A stretch of 64,000 nucleotides of DNA from Phocaeicola faecicola. GTDB lineage: Bacteria > Bacteroidota > Bacteroidia > Bacteroidales > Bacteroidaceae. The notes under the pieces were generated by a model that made no database searches, was not told the origin of the DNA, and saw only the letters and a list, made by a program, of their open reading frames with translations. The position numbers were made by a program, and so were the translations under genes. Positions within the stretch are counted from its first letter, which is position 1. Every line of letters begins with the position of its first letter. The stretch spans positions 1-64,000 of the forward strand of contig NZ_JABSOE010000011.1 of the NCBI RefSeq assembly GCF_013618865.1, written 5' to 3'. Positions 8,709 to 16,162 of this stretch are shown piece by piece.

Positions 8709-9860
8709 TTACACTTCTTCATAGAATGTATCCGGTCTATTAGGGTCAAAACATTCGTTACACCATATAAACGTGACCAAATCTACAGTACCTGTGTTTT
8801 CAATATTGTGTGTATATCCCGTTGGAATATCAATTACTTCCAATTTTTCACCACTGACATGATATTCGATAACCGGACTATTTTCTTGTCGCATATCACG
8901 GAAACGAATAACTCCTTCACCACTTACAGCTAAAAATTTTTCGTTTTTCGTATGATGCCAGTGCTGTCCCTTTATAATTCCGGGTTTAGTAATATTTACA
9001 GAGAACTGTCCTCTGTCCTTGGAACGGATAATTTCAGTAAAACTTCCTCTATGATCTACATTCATTTTAAGTGGATAGCTGAACTGGTCCGTTGGTAAAT
9101 AAGACAAATAGGTAGAGTATAATTTTTTAGTTAGCGGATCATTCATGTCTGCAATACTCAAATCCGATCTGCTGTTCTTGAAGGAATATAGTAATTCAAC
9201 GATTCCTCCTAATGTGATAGTATGGACTGTAGGAACTACGCAGAATTTGCCTTCATAGTGTTCTTTCCCACTCAGCGCAGCGATCAATTCATCTACGACA
9301 TCATCGATATATACCAAGTGCATGACTACATTCGGGTCATTAACTTGAATTGGTAAATCATGAGCAATATTATTACAGAAAGTGGCAACTGCACTGTTAT
9401 AGTTAGGTCTGCACCATTTCCCAAATAAGTTAGGGTACCGATATACCAAGACTTTTGCTCCGGTTTCTTTGGCGTAGTCAAACATCAAGTTTTCCCCTGC
9501 ACGTTTGGATTCTCCATAAGGATTATCTAATTCTGCTTGAATAGACGAAGAAATCATTACCGGACAAGTATTGTTATATTTTTTTAGTGTATCTAATAGA
9601 GAAGAAGCAAATCCAAAATTACCTTTCATGAATTCACTTTGGTCTTTGGGGCGATTGACTCCTGCCAAATTGAATACAAAATCAGCATCTTTGCAATATA
9701 TCTCCAGTTCTGCTGGATCACTGTCTATGTCATATTCATAGACATTTATTTCCTGACCAGCAATATCGTAATACTTAGCTTTGCCATCACGGATATTGTG
9801 GAGCTGCGATACCAGATTGCGCCCCACAAATCCTTTGGCACCTGTAACTAGAATATTCAT
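8709..9860 (-). CDS. capF: CapF-type bifunctional reductase/epimerase for UDP-L-FucNAc
   Basis: A 383-residue fusion of an N-terminal short-chain dehydrogenase domain (about 1-250) and a C-terminal cupin domain (about 265-380). NAD(P)-binding motif TGAKGFVGRNL is at 6-16, and the catalytic Tyr/Lys lie in NPYGESKRAGE (about 112-122). The cupin half carries KPGIIKGQHWHHTKNEKFLAVSGEG, with the zinc-type His/Glu cluster. In S. aureus CapF the cupin domain epimerises the CapE product at C3 and the SDR domain reduces C4, giving UDP-L-PneNAc. The gene lies between capE (23 bases) and the cupin gene (17 bases). Confidence 0.92.
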   Translation of the reverse strand: MNILVTGAKGFVGRNLVSQLHNIRDGKAKYYDIAGQEINVYEYDIDSDPAELEIYCKDADFVFNLAGVNRPKDQSEFMKGNFGFASSLLDTLKKYNNTCPVMISSSIQAELDNPYGESKRAGENLMFDYAKETGAKVLVYRYPNLFGKWCRPNYNSAVATFCNNIAHDLPIQVNDPNVVMHLVYIDDVVDELIAALSGKEHYEGKFCVVPTVHTITLGGIVELLYSFKNSRSDLSIADMNDPLTKKLYSTYLSYLPTDQFSYPLKMNVDHRGSFTEIIRSKDRGQFSVNITKPGIIKGQHWHHTKNEKFLAVSGEGVIRFRDMRQENSPVIEYHVSGEKLEVIDIPTGYTHNIENTGTVDLVTFIWCNECFDPNRPDTFYEEV

Positions 9861-9883
9861 AAGTTTCAGATGTTATATTAATA

Positions 9884-10957
9884 TTATTCAGAACGAATTT
9901 CTTTACCTTTTGCTTTTTCAATCAATCCTAAATCTTCTTGGATGAAACGCAGACGCATCAATTGTTTTTTCATTCCCTCTACGTCCAAGCGAGTGGTATT
10001 GTGGCTATGATAGTCTTCAATCTTTGATACTTCTTCACTTCCGTCAACAAAAAATTTATCATAGTTCAAATCACGCGTATCGCATGGAATACGATAGTAA
10101 TCACCCATATCGATTGCTTTTGCCATTTCTTCGCGTGTAACCAATGTCTCGTATAGTTTTTCACCATGGCGAGTACCAATAACCTTAACCTCAGTTTCGC
10201 CATATTTGGGATTAACCTTAGCATAGATTTCCTTCAGAGCTGTAGCTAATGTGTCTAGAGTAGCAGCAGGAGCTTTTTGCACAAACAAATCACCGTTTTT
10301 GCCATGAGTAAACGCATAGATAACCAAATCAACCGCGTCATCCAATGTCATCATGAAACGAGTCATGTTCGGATCGGTAATGGTGATAGGTTTACCTTCC
10401 ATCATCTGGTCAACCCACAATGGAATAACTGAACCACGGCTTGCCATTACATTGCCATAACGGGTACAGCAGATTGTAGTAGCAGCATCTTCTCCTAATT
10501 CACGGCCTTTAGCGATAGCTACTTTTTCCATTAAGGCCTTTGATATACCCATAGCATTAATAGGGTAGGCTGCCTTATCAGTAGAAAGAACCACTACATT
10601 TTTTACTCCATGTTCAATAGCTGAAAGCAATACGTTTTCTGTTCCTAATACGTTGGTACGCGTAGCTTCCATCGGGAAAAACTCACAACTTGGCACCTGC
10701 TTTAATGCTGCAGCCGCAAATACATAATCAACTCCACGCATTGCTACATCAACTGATGTTTTGTTACGTACGTTACCGATGTAAAATTTAACTTTGGGGT
10801 TCTGTAGGCGATGACGCATGTCATCCTGTTTTTTTTCATCTCGACTGAAAATACGGATTTCTTTGATATCTGAATCTAAGAATCTGCGAAGTACGGCATT
10901 TCCAAATGATCCTGTACCGCCTGTAATCAACAGGACTTTGTCTTTAAAAATGGACAT
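9884..10957 (-). CDS. capE: CapE-type UDP-GlcNAc 4,6-dehydratase/5-epimerase
   Basis: A 357-residue extended SDR of the polysaccharide-biosynthesis dehydratase family. It has the NAD-binding TGGTGSFGNAVLRRFL (12-27), IFSRDEKKQDDMRH (about 36-49) and the active-site region STDKAAYPINAMGISKALMEK (about 126-146), where Met-Gly-x-Ser-Lys replaces the usual Tyr-x3-Lys, as known for CapE/FlaA1-like enzymes. It would convert UDP-GlcNAc to the 4-keto-6-deoxy-L-sugar at the start of the L-FucNAc pathway. Its stop is 23 bases before capF. Context with capF and capG favours CapE over the FlaA1/PseB or WbpM relatives. Confidence 0.92.
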   Translation of the reverse strand: MSIFKDKVLLITGGTGSFGNAVLRRFLDSDIKEIRIFSRDEKKQDDMRHRLQNPKVKFYIGNVRNKTSVDVAMRGVDYVFAAAALKQVPSCEFFPMEATRTNVLGTENVLLSAIEHGVKNVVVLSTDKAAYPINAMGISKALMEKVAIAKGRELGEDAATTICCTRYGNVMASRGSVIPLWVDQMMEGKPITITDPNMTRFMMTLDDAVDLVIYAFTHGKNGDLFVQKAPAATLDTLATALKEIYAKVNPKYGETEVKVIGTRHGEKLYETLVTREEMAKAIDMGDYYRIPCDTRDLNYDKFFVDGSEEVSKIEDYHSHNTTRLDVEGMKKQLMRLRFIQEDLGLIEKAKGKEIRSE

Positions 10958-10959
10958 AG

Positions 10960-11580
10960 TTAATTATTTTTATTATATTTATCAAAATAAAATTGTAAAT
11001 CTTCTCTTGTTAATCTTTCATTTTCGGGATAAAGAATTTTTTCATGCTCAATAATTTGCTCAATGTCCCATCTAAATTTGATTACTTTGCATGGTACACC
11101 TGCGGCAATGGCATATGGAGGTATAGGTTTGGTTACTACTGATCCAGCTCCTATAGTAGCTCCTCTACCTATTATTGCGCCTGATAATAATGTTACATTA
11201 CAACCTATCCAAACATTTTCTTCTACAATAACATCTTTATCATATTCCGATAGTTTACCGCTTTCTTTTTTGTATTGGTCTGTGATTTCTTTATATAGTT
11301 TCCCTGGAACAATCATATGATTGCCAGTTCTTACCATTAGCCCTTCAGCAGCTCCTGAGTTTTTTTTCATTATAAACCGGGCATTCACAGCCGAAATTAA
11401 TGCATTAGCTCTGATACTAGTATTTTCGTAGAGAAATACATTCTTAGGATTATGTAGCATTAGAGGTGGGGTAAGACTAACAGATTTATCACAAAATCCA
11501 AGTTGAGAACGCCTTATCCCGAAATAAGTTTTCCATAGCATATAACAGCCACGGAGGAACATACATTTTTTTATATTCAT
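10960..11580 (-). CDS. Left-handed beta-helix O-acyltransferase
   Basis: A roughly 206-residue hexapeptide-repeat acyltransferase of the maltose/galactoside acetyltransferase type. Repeats are visible from about residue 45 (VSLTPPLMLHNPKNVFLYENTSIRANALI) and at the C-terminus VIVEENVWIGCNVTLLSGAIIGRGATIGAGSVVTKPIPPYAIAAGVPCKVI, which holds the acetyl-CoA region. The start is placed at the second Met (MNIKKCMFLRG), because the earlier Met would overlap the preceding glycosyltransferase by 37 bases. It probably O-acetylates the repeat unit or a sugar intermediate; the acceptor is not predictable. It is followed by capE 2 bases later. Confidence 0.85.
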   Translation of the reverse strand: MNIKKCMFLRGCYMLWKTYFGIRRSQLGFCDKSVSLTPPLMLHNPKNVFLYENTSIRANALISAVNARFIMKKNSGAAEGLMVRTGNHMIVPGKLYKEITDQYKKESGKLSEYDKDVIVEENVWIGCNVTLLSGAIIGRGATIGAGSVVTKPIPPYAIAAGVPCKVIKFRWDIEQIIEHEKILYPENERLTREDLQFYFDKYNKNN

Positions 11581-11594
11581 ATTTGAAATTAGAG

Positions 11595-12695
11595 TTAGAT
11601 GGATTCCCAAATTGATGTTAATTTTTTCCAAATGATAGGCATTGAGTATTGTTCATTAACACGTCTTTGGGCATTCACACCACAATTTAAAGCATATGTT
11701 CTATTATTTATCATTTTTTCTATTGCTTGTTTGAGCTCTTCTATATTTTTAGGAGAAACACAAATGCCACAATTATTACTATGATTAATGTCTAACATTT
11801 CTGGTATAGCTCCAACATTAGTAGTTATAATGGGGCATCCGCAGGCCATACTTTCAAGTATAACATTAGGAAATCCTTCAGTATATGTTGGTAATACAAA
11901 TACGGAGCATGCGAGCATTTCACGTATAGTTGCTTCGTAATCTAATTCACCTTTAATAATAAGTCTATTACTGAATTCAGTATTCGCTCTAGTAATGATT
12001 TCCTGTTTCATTTCATTAGATATTGCTCCAATAATTTTTACTTTAATTCCAGGAATCTGCTTACAAGCATCAATTAGTTCATAGATGCCTTTTGTAGGTA
12101 TTACATGTCCCGCAAAAAGTATCACATTGTTTTCTCTTTCTATATAATTATACTTTTTTATATATTCATTTACTTTGGGAGTTAATGGATTTGGAATGAT
12201 TTCAATATTATTAAAGCCATGATTGCTTAATATTGTATATGAAGCATTATCAATGACAATTACTTTATTGGCTTTTTTTATGACTTTAATTAATAATTTG
12301 TATTCAAAGTTTTTTATTTTAAATAGCTCCGGAATACGGCCAAAACGAAAATGTATAACTGTTTTGAGTCCTACATTTGAAGCCGCCCATAAAAGAATTA
12401 AATCTTTAATTAGAAGGAAAGAGGCTGGAGTCGTAATGTGAATAATATCACCTTGAATTTCTCTGATTTTTTTACACGTATATATAATTAATTTGAAATA
12501 ATCAGATATCGCAAAATATATTTTTTTAAGTTTTGATTCAATTGTCTGACCGCTCCTCTTCCTTGAGAAATCTAGGAATTCTAATTCTATTGATTTTTCT
12601 TCTAAAGATTCATAATAACTTTTAATATGGTTAGTCCATTTTGCTATGCCACCAACAACTCCTGTAATTGGAGAACATAATAATATTTTTTTCAT
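11595..12695 (-). CDS. Glycosyltransferase family 4
   Basis: A 366-residue canonical GT4 retaining glycosyltransferase. The acceptor half starts KKILLCSPITGVVGGIAKWTNHI (2-24). The donor half has VILFAGHVIPTKGIYELIDA (about 185-204) and the E-x7-E motif EGFPNVILESMACGCPIITTNVGAIPEM (about 284-311). It follows the UDP-sugar dehydrogenase gene by 10 bases and so may use the uronic-acid-type donor made there, though this is only positional. Base composition is more AT-rich than the dehydrogenase and epimerase genes beside it, consistent with an exchangeable gene inserted between more conserved pathway genes. Confidence 0.9.
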   Translation of the reverse strand: MKKILLCSPITGVVGGIAKWTNHIKSYYESLEEKSIELEFLDFSRKRSGQTIESKLKKIYFAISDYFKLIIYTCKKIREIQGDIIHITTPASFLLIKDLILLWAASNVGLKTVIHFRFGRIPELFKIKNFEYKLLIKVIKKANKVIVIDNASYTILSNHGFNNIEIIPNPLTPKVNEYIKKYNYIERENNVILFAGHVIPTKGIYELIDACKQIPGIKVKIIGAISNEMKQEIITRANTEFSNRLIIKGELDYEATIREMLACSVFVLPTYTEGFPNVILESMACGCPIITTNVGAIPEMLDINHSNNCGICVSPKNIEELKQAIEKMINNRTYALNCGVNAQRRVNEQYSMPIIWKKLTSIWESI

Positions 12696-12705
12696 TAATA
12701 GGTTC

Positions 12706-13971
12706 TTATAATCTGCCGTCTATGATGTTTTTATCTAAAAATCCTTTTACGTCATATATGATATGTTTATCATGGGTAAATGACGTGATATCTAATTTTT
12801 TAAATTCTTCATGTGCAACAGCTGTAATTACAGAATCAGCTTTTTCTGTTGGTAAAGTATTGATAACTTCAATTCCATACTCATGTTTTACTATTTCTGG
12901 ATTAGCCCATGGGTCATAGACTGTAATGTTTACATTATATTCCTTCAGAGCACGATAAATATCAATAACTTTTGTATTTCGTACATCCGGACAATTTTCC
13001 TTGAATGTAAATCCTAAAATTAAGATATGTGAATTGAGAACTTGAATACCTTTTTTGAGCATCAACTTAACAACTTCATTTGCAACATATTCTCCCATGC
13101 CATCATTCATGCGACGACCAGCCAAAATAATTTCCGGATTATATCCATATCGCTGTGCACATTGAGCCAAATAATATGGATCTACACCGATACAATGACC
13201 TCCTACTAAGCCTGGACGGAATGGTAAGAAATTCCATTTTGTTCCTGCCGCTTCCAAAACATCTAAAGTGTCGATTCCCATTTTATTGAAAATCTTTGAA
13301 AGCTCATTTACAAAGGCAATATTAATATCACGCTGGGAATTTTCAATAACTTTAGCTGCTTCGGCAACTTTGATTGTTGATGCAAGATGAGTGCCTGCTG
13401 TAATTACAGAAGCATAGATATCATTTACAATTTTACCAATTTCTGGTGTAGAACCAGAGGTGACTTTTTTGATTTTTTCAACGGTGTGTAATTTGTCTCC
13501 TGGGTTAATGCGTTCAGGACTGTAACCAGCAAAGAAATCCTCATTAAATTTCAAACCAGAAACTTTCTCTACAACAGGGATACATTCATCTTCTGTAACA
13601 CCTGGATATACTGTTGACTCATAAACGACGATATCTCCTTTTGATATAACCTTGCCCACTGTAGTACTTGCTCCGTATAGAGGGGTTAAATCTGGATTGT
13701 TATTTTCATCAACTGGAGTAGGGACTGCAACTACATAAAAATTACAGTCACGAATATCTTCGATGTTTGTAGTACATTTAAAGCCATTTGCTATTGCACT
13801 TTGGAGCAAATCATCTGCCACTTCTAATGTGTCATCATGACCAGCCATCAATCCGTCTACACGACGCTGGCTCATATCAAAACCTATAGTTTCATACTTT
13901 GTTGAGAAAAGACGTGCTAAAGGCAGACCTACGTAACCTAATCCGATTACACAAATTTTAATTTTATTCAT
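12706..13971 (-). CDS. UDP-N-acetylhexosamine 6-dehydrogenase (WbpO/TviB family)
   Basis: A 421-residue UDP-glucose/GDP-mannose dehydrogenase family enzyme, a four-electron NAD-dependent oxidase of the C6 alcohol to a carboxylate. Visible are the Rossmann GLGYVGLPLA (10-19), VVAVPTPVDENNNPDL (about 80-95), YESTVYPGVTED, EAAKVIENSQRDINIAFVNEL (about 208-228) and the catalytic-Cys motif GGHCIGVDPYYLA (about 262-274). The sequence most resembles WbpO/TviB, which oxidise UDP-GalNAc or UDP-GlcNAc, rather than UDP-glucose dehydrogenase. The adjacent C4 epimerase supports UDP-GalNAcA as product. It lies 32 bases after that gene. Confidence 0.9.
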   Translation of the reverse strand: MNKIKICVIGLGYVGLPLARLFSTKYETIGFDMSQRRVDGLMAGHDDTLEVADDLLQSAIANGFKCTTNIEDIRDCNFYVVAVPTPVDENNNPDLTPLYGASTTVGKVISKGDIVVYESTVYPGVTEDECIPVVEKVSGLKFNEDFFAGYSPERINPGDKLHTVEKIKKVTSGSTPEIGKIVNDIYASVITAGTHLASTIKVAEAAKVIENSQRDINIAFVNELSKIFNKMGIDTLDVLEAAGTKWNFLPFRPGLVGGHCIGVDPYYLAQCAQRYGYNPEIILAGRRMNDGMGEYVANEVVKLMLKKGIQVLNSHILILGFTFKENCPDVRNTKVIDIYRALKEYNVNITVYDPWANPEIVKHEYGIEVINTLPTEKADSVITAVAHEEFKKLDITSFTHDKHIIYDVKGFLDKNIIDGRL

Positions 13972-14003
13972 TGTTGTATATTATGTTTGAATGCAGTTTA
14001 ATA

Positions 14004-14978
14004 TTATTTTAAATTCTCCCAATACCATTTTACAGCTTCTTTTAAGCCATTTTCCATGCTAAACTCTGGCTTATATTCCAAAAGTTTTTTCGCTTTATCA
14101 ATGCATGCTAATGAATGAGGTATATCTCCAGCGCGATTAGGACCATGAAGTACTTCTATTTTAGCAATCTCTGTGTCGTATTCACTAAGATATTTTTTCA
14201 ACAAATCTACAAGTTGGTTGAGGGTCGTACGTTCACCAAATGCTGTATTATAAATTTGATTGATTGCCTCTGGATTAGTAGTCTCCATAGCTCGTAAATT
14301 CATTTGTATAACATTATCAATATAAGTGAAATCACGACTATATTCTCCATCTCCGTTAATAACTGGACTTTCGTGTTTCATGAATTTTTTTACAAACAGA
14401 GGGATTACTGCTGCATATGCTCCATTAGGATCTTGGCGACGGCCAAATACATTAAAATATCTCAAACCAATAAATTCCATACCATATGTGCGTGCGAATA
14501 CATCTGCATATAATTCATTAACATATTTGGTAATTGCATAAGGAGATAATGGTCGTCCAATTACATCTTCTACTTTAGGTAAACTTTTACTATCTCCATA
14601 TGTAGAAGAACTTGCAGCAAAAATAAACCGTTTAACCCCTGCGTCACGTGAGGCAACAAGCATATTAAGAAACCCATCAATATTTACTTGATTGGTGGTA
14701 ATTGGATCTTTTATGCTACGTGGAACAGAACCAAGAGCTGCTTCATGTAATACATATTCGACCCCTTCAGTTGCTTTACGACAATCCTCAATATTTCGAA
14801 TATCACCAACTATAAGTTTAAAAGAATGAGGATATTTTGCTATTAATGGCATTATGTTTTCAATATGACCTGTGGCAAAATTGTCCAAACAAACTACAGA
14901 ATCTCCCTGTTTTAAAAGAGTCTCACATAAATTAGAGCCAATAAAACCTGCTCCACCGGTTACTAAAACTTTACGCAT
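14004..14978 (-). CDS. UDP-N-acetylglucosamine 4-epimerase (WbpP-like)
   Basis: An extended SDR of about 324 residues. It has the NAD motif TGGAGFIGSNL (7-17), the WbpP-like LHEAALGSVPRSIKDP (about 77-92), the catalytic YAITKY (about 146-151) and the family signature RYFNVFGRRQDPNGAYAAVIP (about 170-190) with NGDGEYSRDFTYIDN. These match WbpP and relatives that interconvert UDP-GlcNAc and UDP-GalNAc. Together with the downstream dehydrogenase it should give UDP-GalNAcA. The start is set at the ATG of MRKVLVTGG; a longer frame from a TTG would begin 18 bases earlier. UDP-glucose 4-epimerase is a less likely alternative. Confidence 0.88.
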   Translation of the reverse strand: MRKVLVTGGAGFIGSNLCETLLKQGDSVVCLDNFATGHIENIMPLIAKYPHSFKLIVGDIRNIEDCRKATEGVEYVLHEAALGSVPRSIKDPITTNQVNIDGFLNMLVASRDAGVKRFIFAASSSTYGDSKSLPKVEDVIGRPLSPYAITKYVNELYADVFARTYGMEFIGLRYFNVFGRRQDPNGAYAAVIPLFVKKFMKHESPVINGDGEYSRDFTYIDNVIQMNLRAMETTNPEAINQIYNTAFGERTTLNQLVDLLKKYLSEYDTEIAKIEVLHGPNRAGDIPHSLACIDKAKKLLEYKPEFSMENGLKEAVKWYWENLK

Positions 14979-14997
14979 ATATATATCTTTTGACAAA

Positions 14998-16104
14998 TTA
15001 ATTATTCAATAAATGAAATCGTTTTATTTTCCAATTGATTCCTAAATGTAATATTATCCAACATAAAATGTCGATTATTAAAATGAAAGTAATATTAAGG
15101 TGGTTCATTAATAAGGTGTTTAAAAGGATGAAAAATAATGAAACCAATAGAATACTACTCATCACAGCTCGAGAACGTAATCCCATTCGTAATAATTTGT
15201 GATGGAAATGATTACGATCTGGCATGAAGGGATTTGTCTTATTTCGTAGTCTAACTAATACTACACGTATGACATCAAACAATGGAACTAGTAATGTGGA
15301 AAATGCAAAAATCATTTTCGAACCAGAAATTTGCATATTTGCTGTTGAATCAAAACAATAGCGGATAAAAAGGAAACTTAAAATATAGCCTAATGTTAAA
15401 CTACCGGTATCTCCCATAAAAAGTTTTCTACCACGATTTTCATTTCCAAATACATTATAGCACCAAAATGGAATAACAATTCCTAAACAGGAGAAAGCTA
15501 ATAAAGCATATATATATAAATTGTTAATAGTGAAAGCTATGCCTAATACTGTTAAAGCGATGCAACTTAATCCAGAAGCCAATCCATCAACTCCATCAAT
15601 TAGGTTAATTGCATTTGTAATGTATACAACTGCAATTATTGTAAGTATAATGCCTAAACATTTGGGAATTTCGTATATGCCAACAAGTCCTCCTAAAGAA
15701 TTAAACCAAAGTCCTGTTATTGTTAAAAGTGCTGCAGATACTACTTGTATTAAAAATTTGTATCGATAACTTACTCCAATTAAATCGTCAGCTATGCCTA
15801 CTAGATAAAGGAGTGTTAACCCTACGATTAAAAAAATTACTCGAAAAAACAAATCTCCGGCGAAAGGTATCTGTGCAGGAATTTCTTCGAAATAACAAAA
15901 ACCGGTTACTAGTCCTAAAGTTATTAATATTACAGGGAAAAAGGTTATTCCTCCTAATCGTGGGATAGGGCGTGTATGCACCTTTCTAGCATCAGGAATG
16001 TCAAATAGTTTTTTCTTATGTGAAATCAATAAGACTTTGGGTATAATAATCCATCCTGCTAAAAAGGCTATTAGAAAACCTGAGAATAAAACAATGTAGT
16101 CCAT
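14998..16104 (-). CDS. WecA/TagO-type undecaprenyl-phosphate sugar-1-phosphate transferase
   Basis: A 368-residue polytopic enzyme of the MraY/WecA family with about ten membrane segments. It transfers GlcNAc-1-P or a derivative from its UDP donor to undecaprenyl phosphate and so starts each repeat unit. Signature motifs are KVHTRPIPRLGGI (about 41-53), GIADDLIGVSYRYKFLIQ (about 103-120), INLIDGVDGLASGLS (about 165-179), FMGDTGSLTLGYILS (about 228-242) and the HIHH-like RNHFHHKLLRMGL (about 296-308). It sits directly downstream of wzc and 20 bases from the epimerase gene. The UDP donor might be UDP-GlcNAc or the UDP-L-FucNAc made by this locus. Confidence 0.92.
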   Translation of the reverse strand: MDYIVLFSGFLIAFLAGWIIIPKVLLISHKKKLFDIPDARKVHTRPIPRLGGITFFPVILITLGLVTGFCYFEEIPAQIPFAGDLFFRVIFLIVGLTLLYLVGIADDLIGVSYRYKFLIQVVSAALLTITGLWFNSLGGLVGIYEIPKCLGIILTIIAVVYITNAINLIDGVDGLASGLSCIALTVLGIAFTINNLYIYALLAFSCLGIVIPFWCYNVFGNENRGRKLFMGDTGSLTLGYILSFLFIRYCFDSTANMQISGSKMIFAFSTLLVPLFDVIRVVLVRLRNKTNPFMPDRNHFHHKLLRMGLRSRAVMSSILLVSLFFILLNTLLMNHLNITFILIIDILCWIILHLGINWKIKRFHLLNN

Positions 16105-16162
16105 ATTGTATGTGTATTAATCCTTGAATGCGTTTTTGTGTCAACGGTAAATGGTTTAGAGA

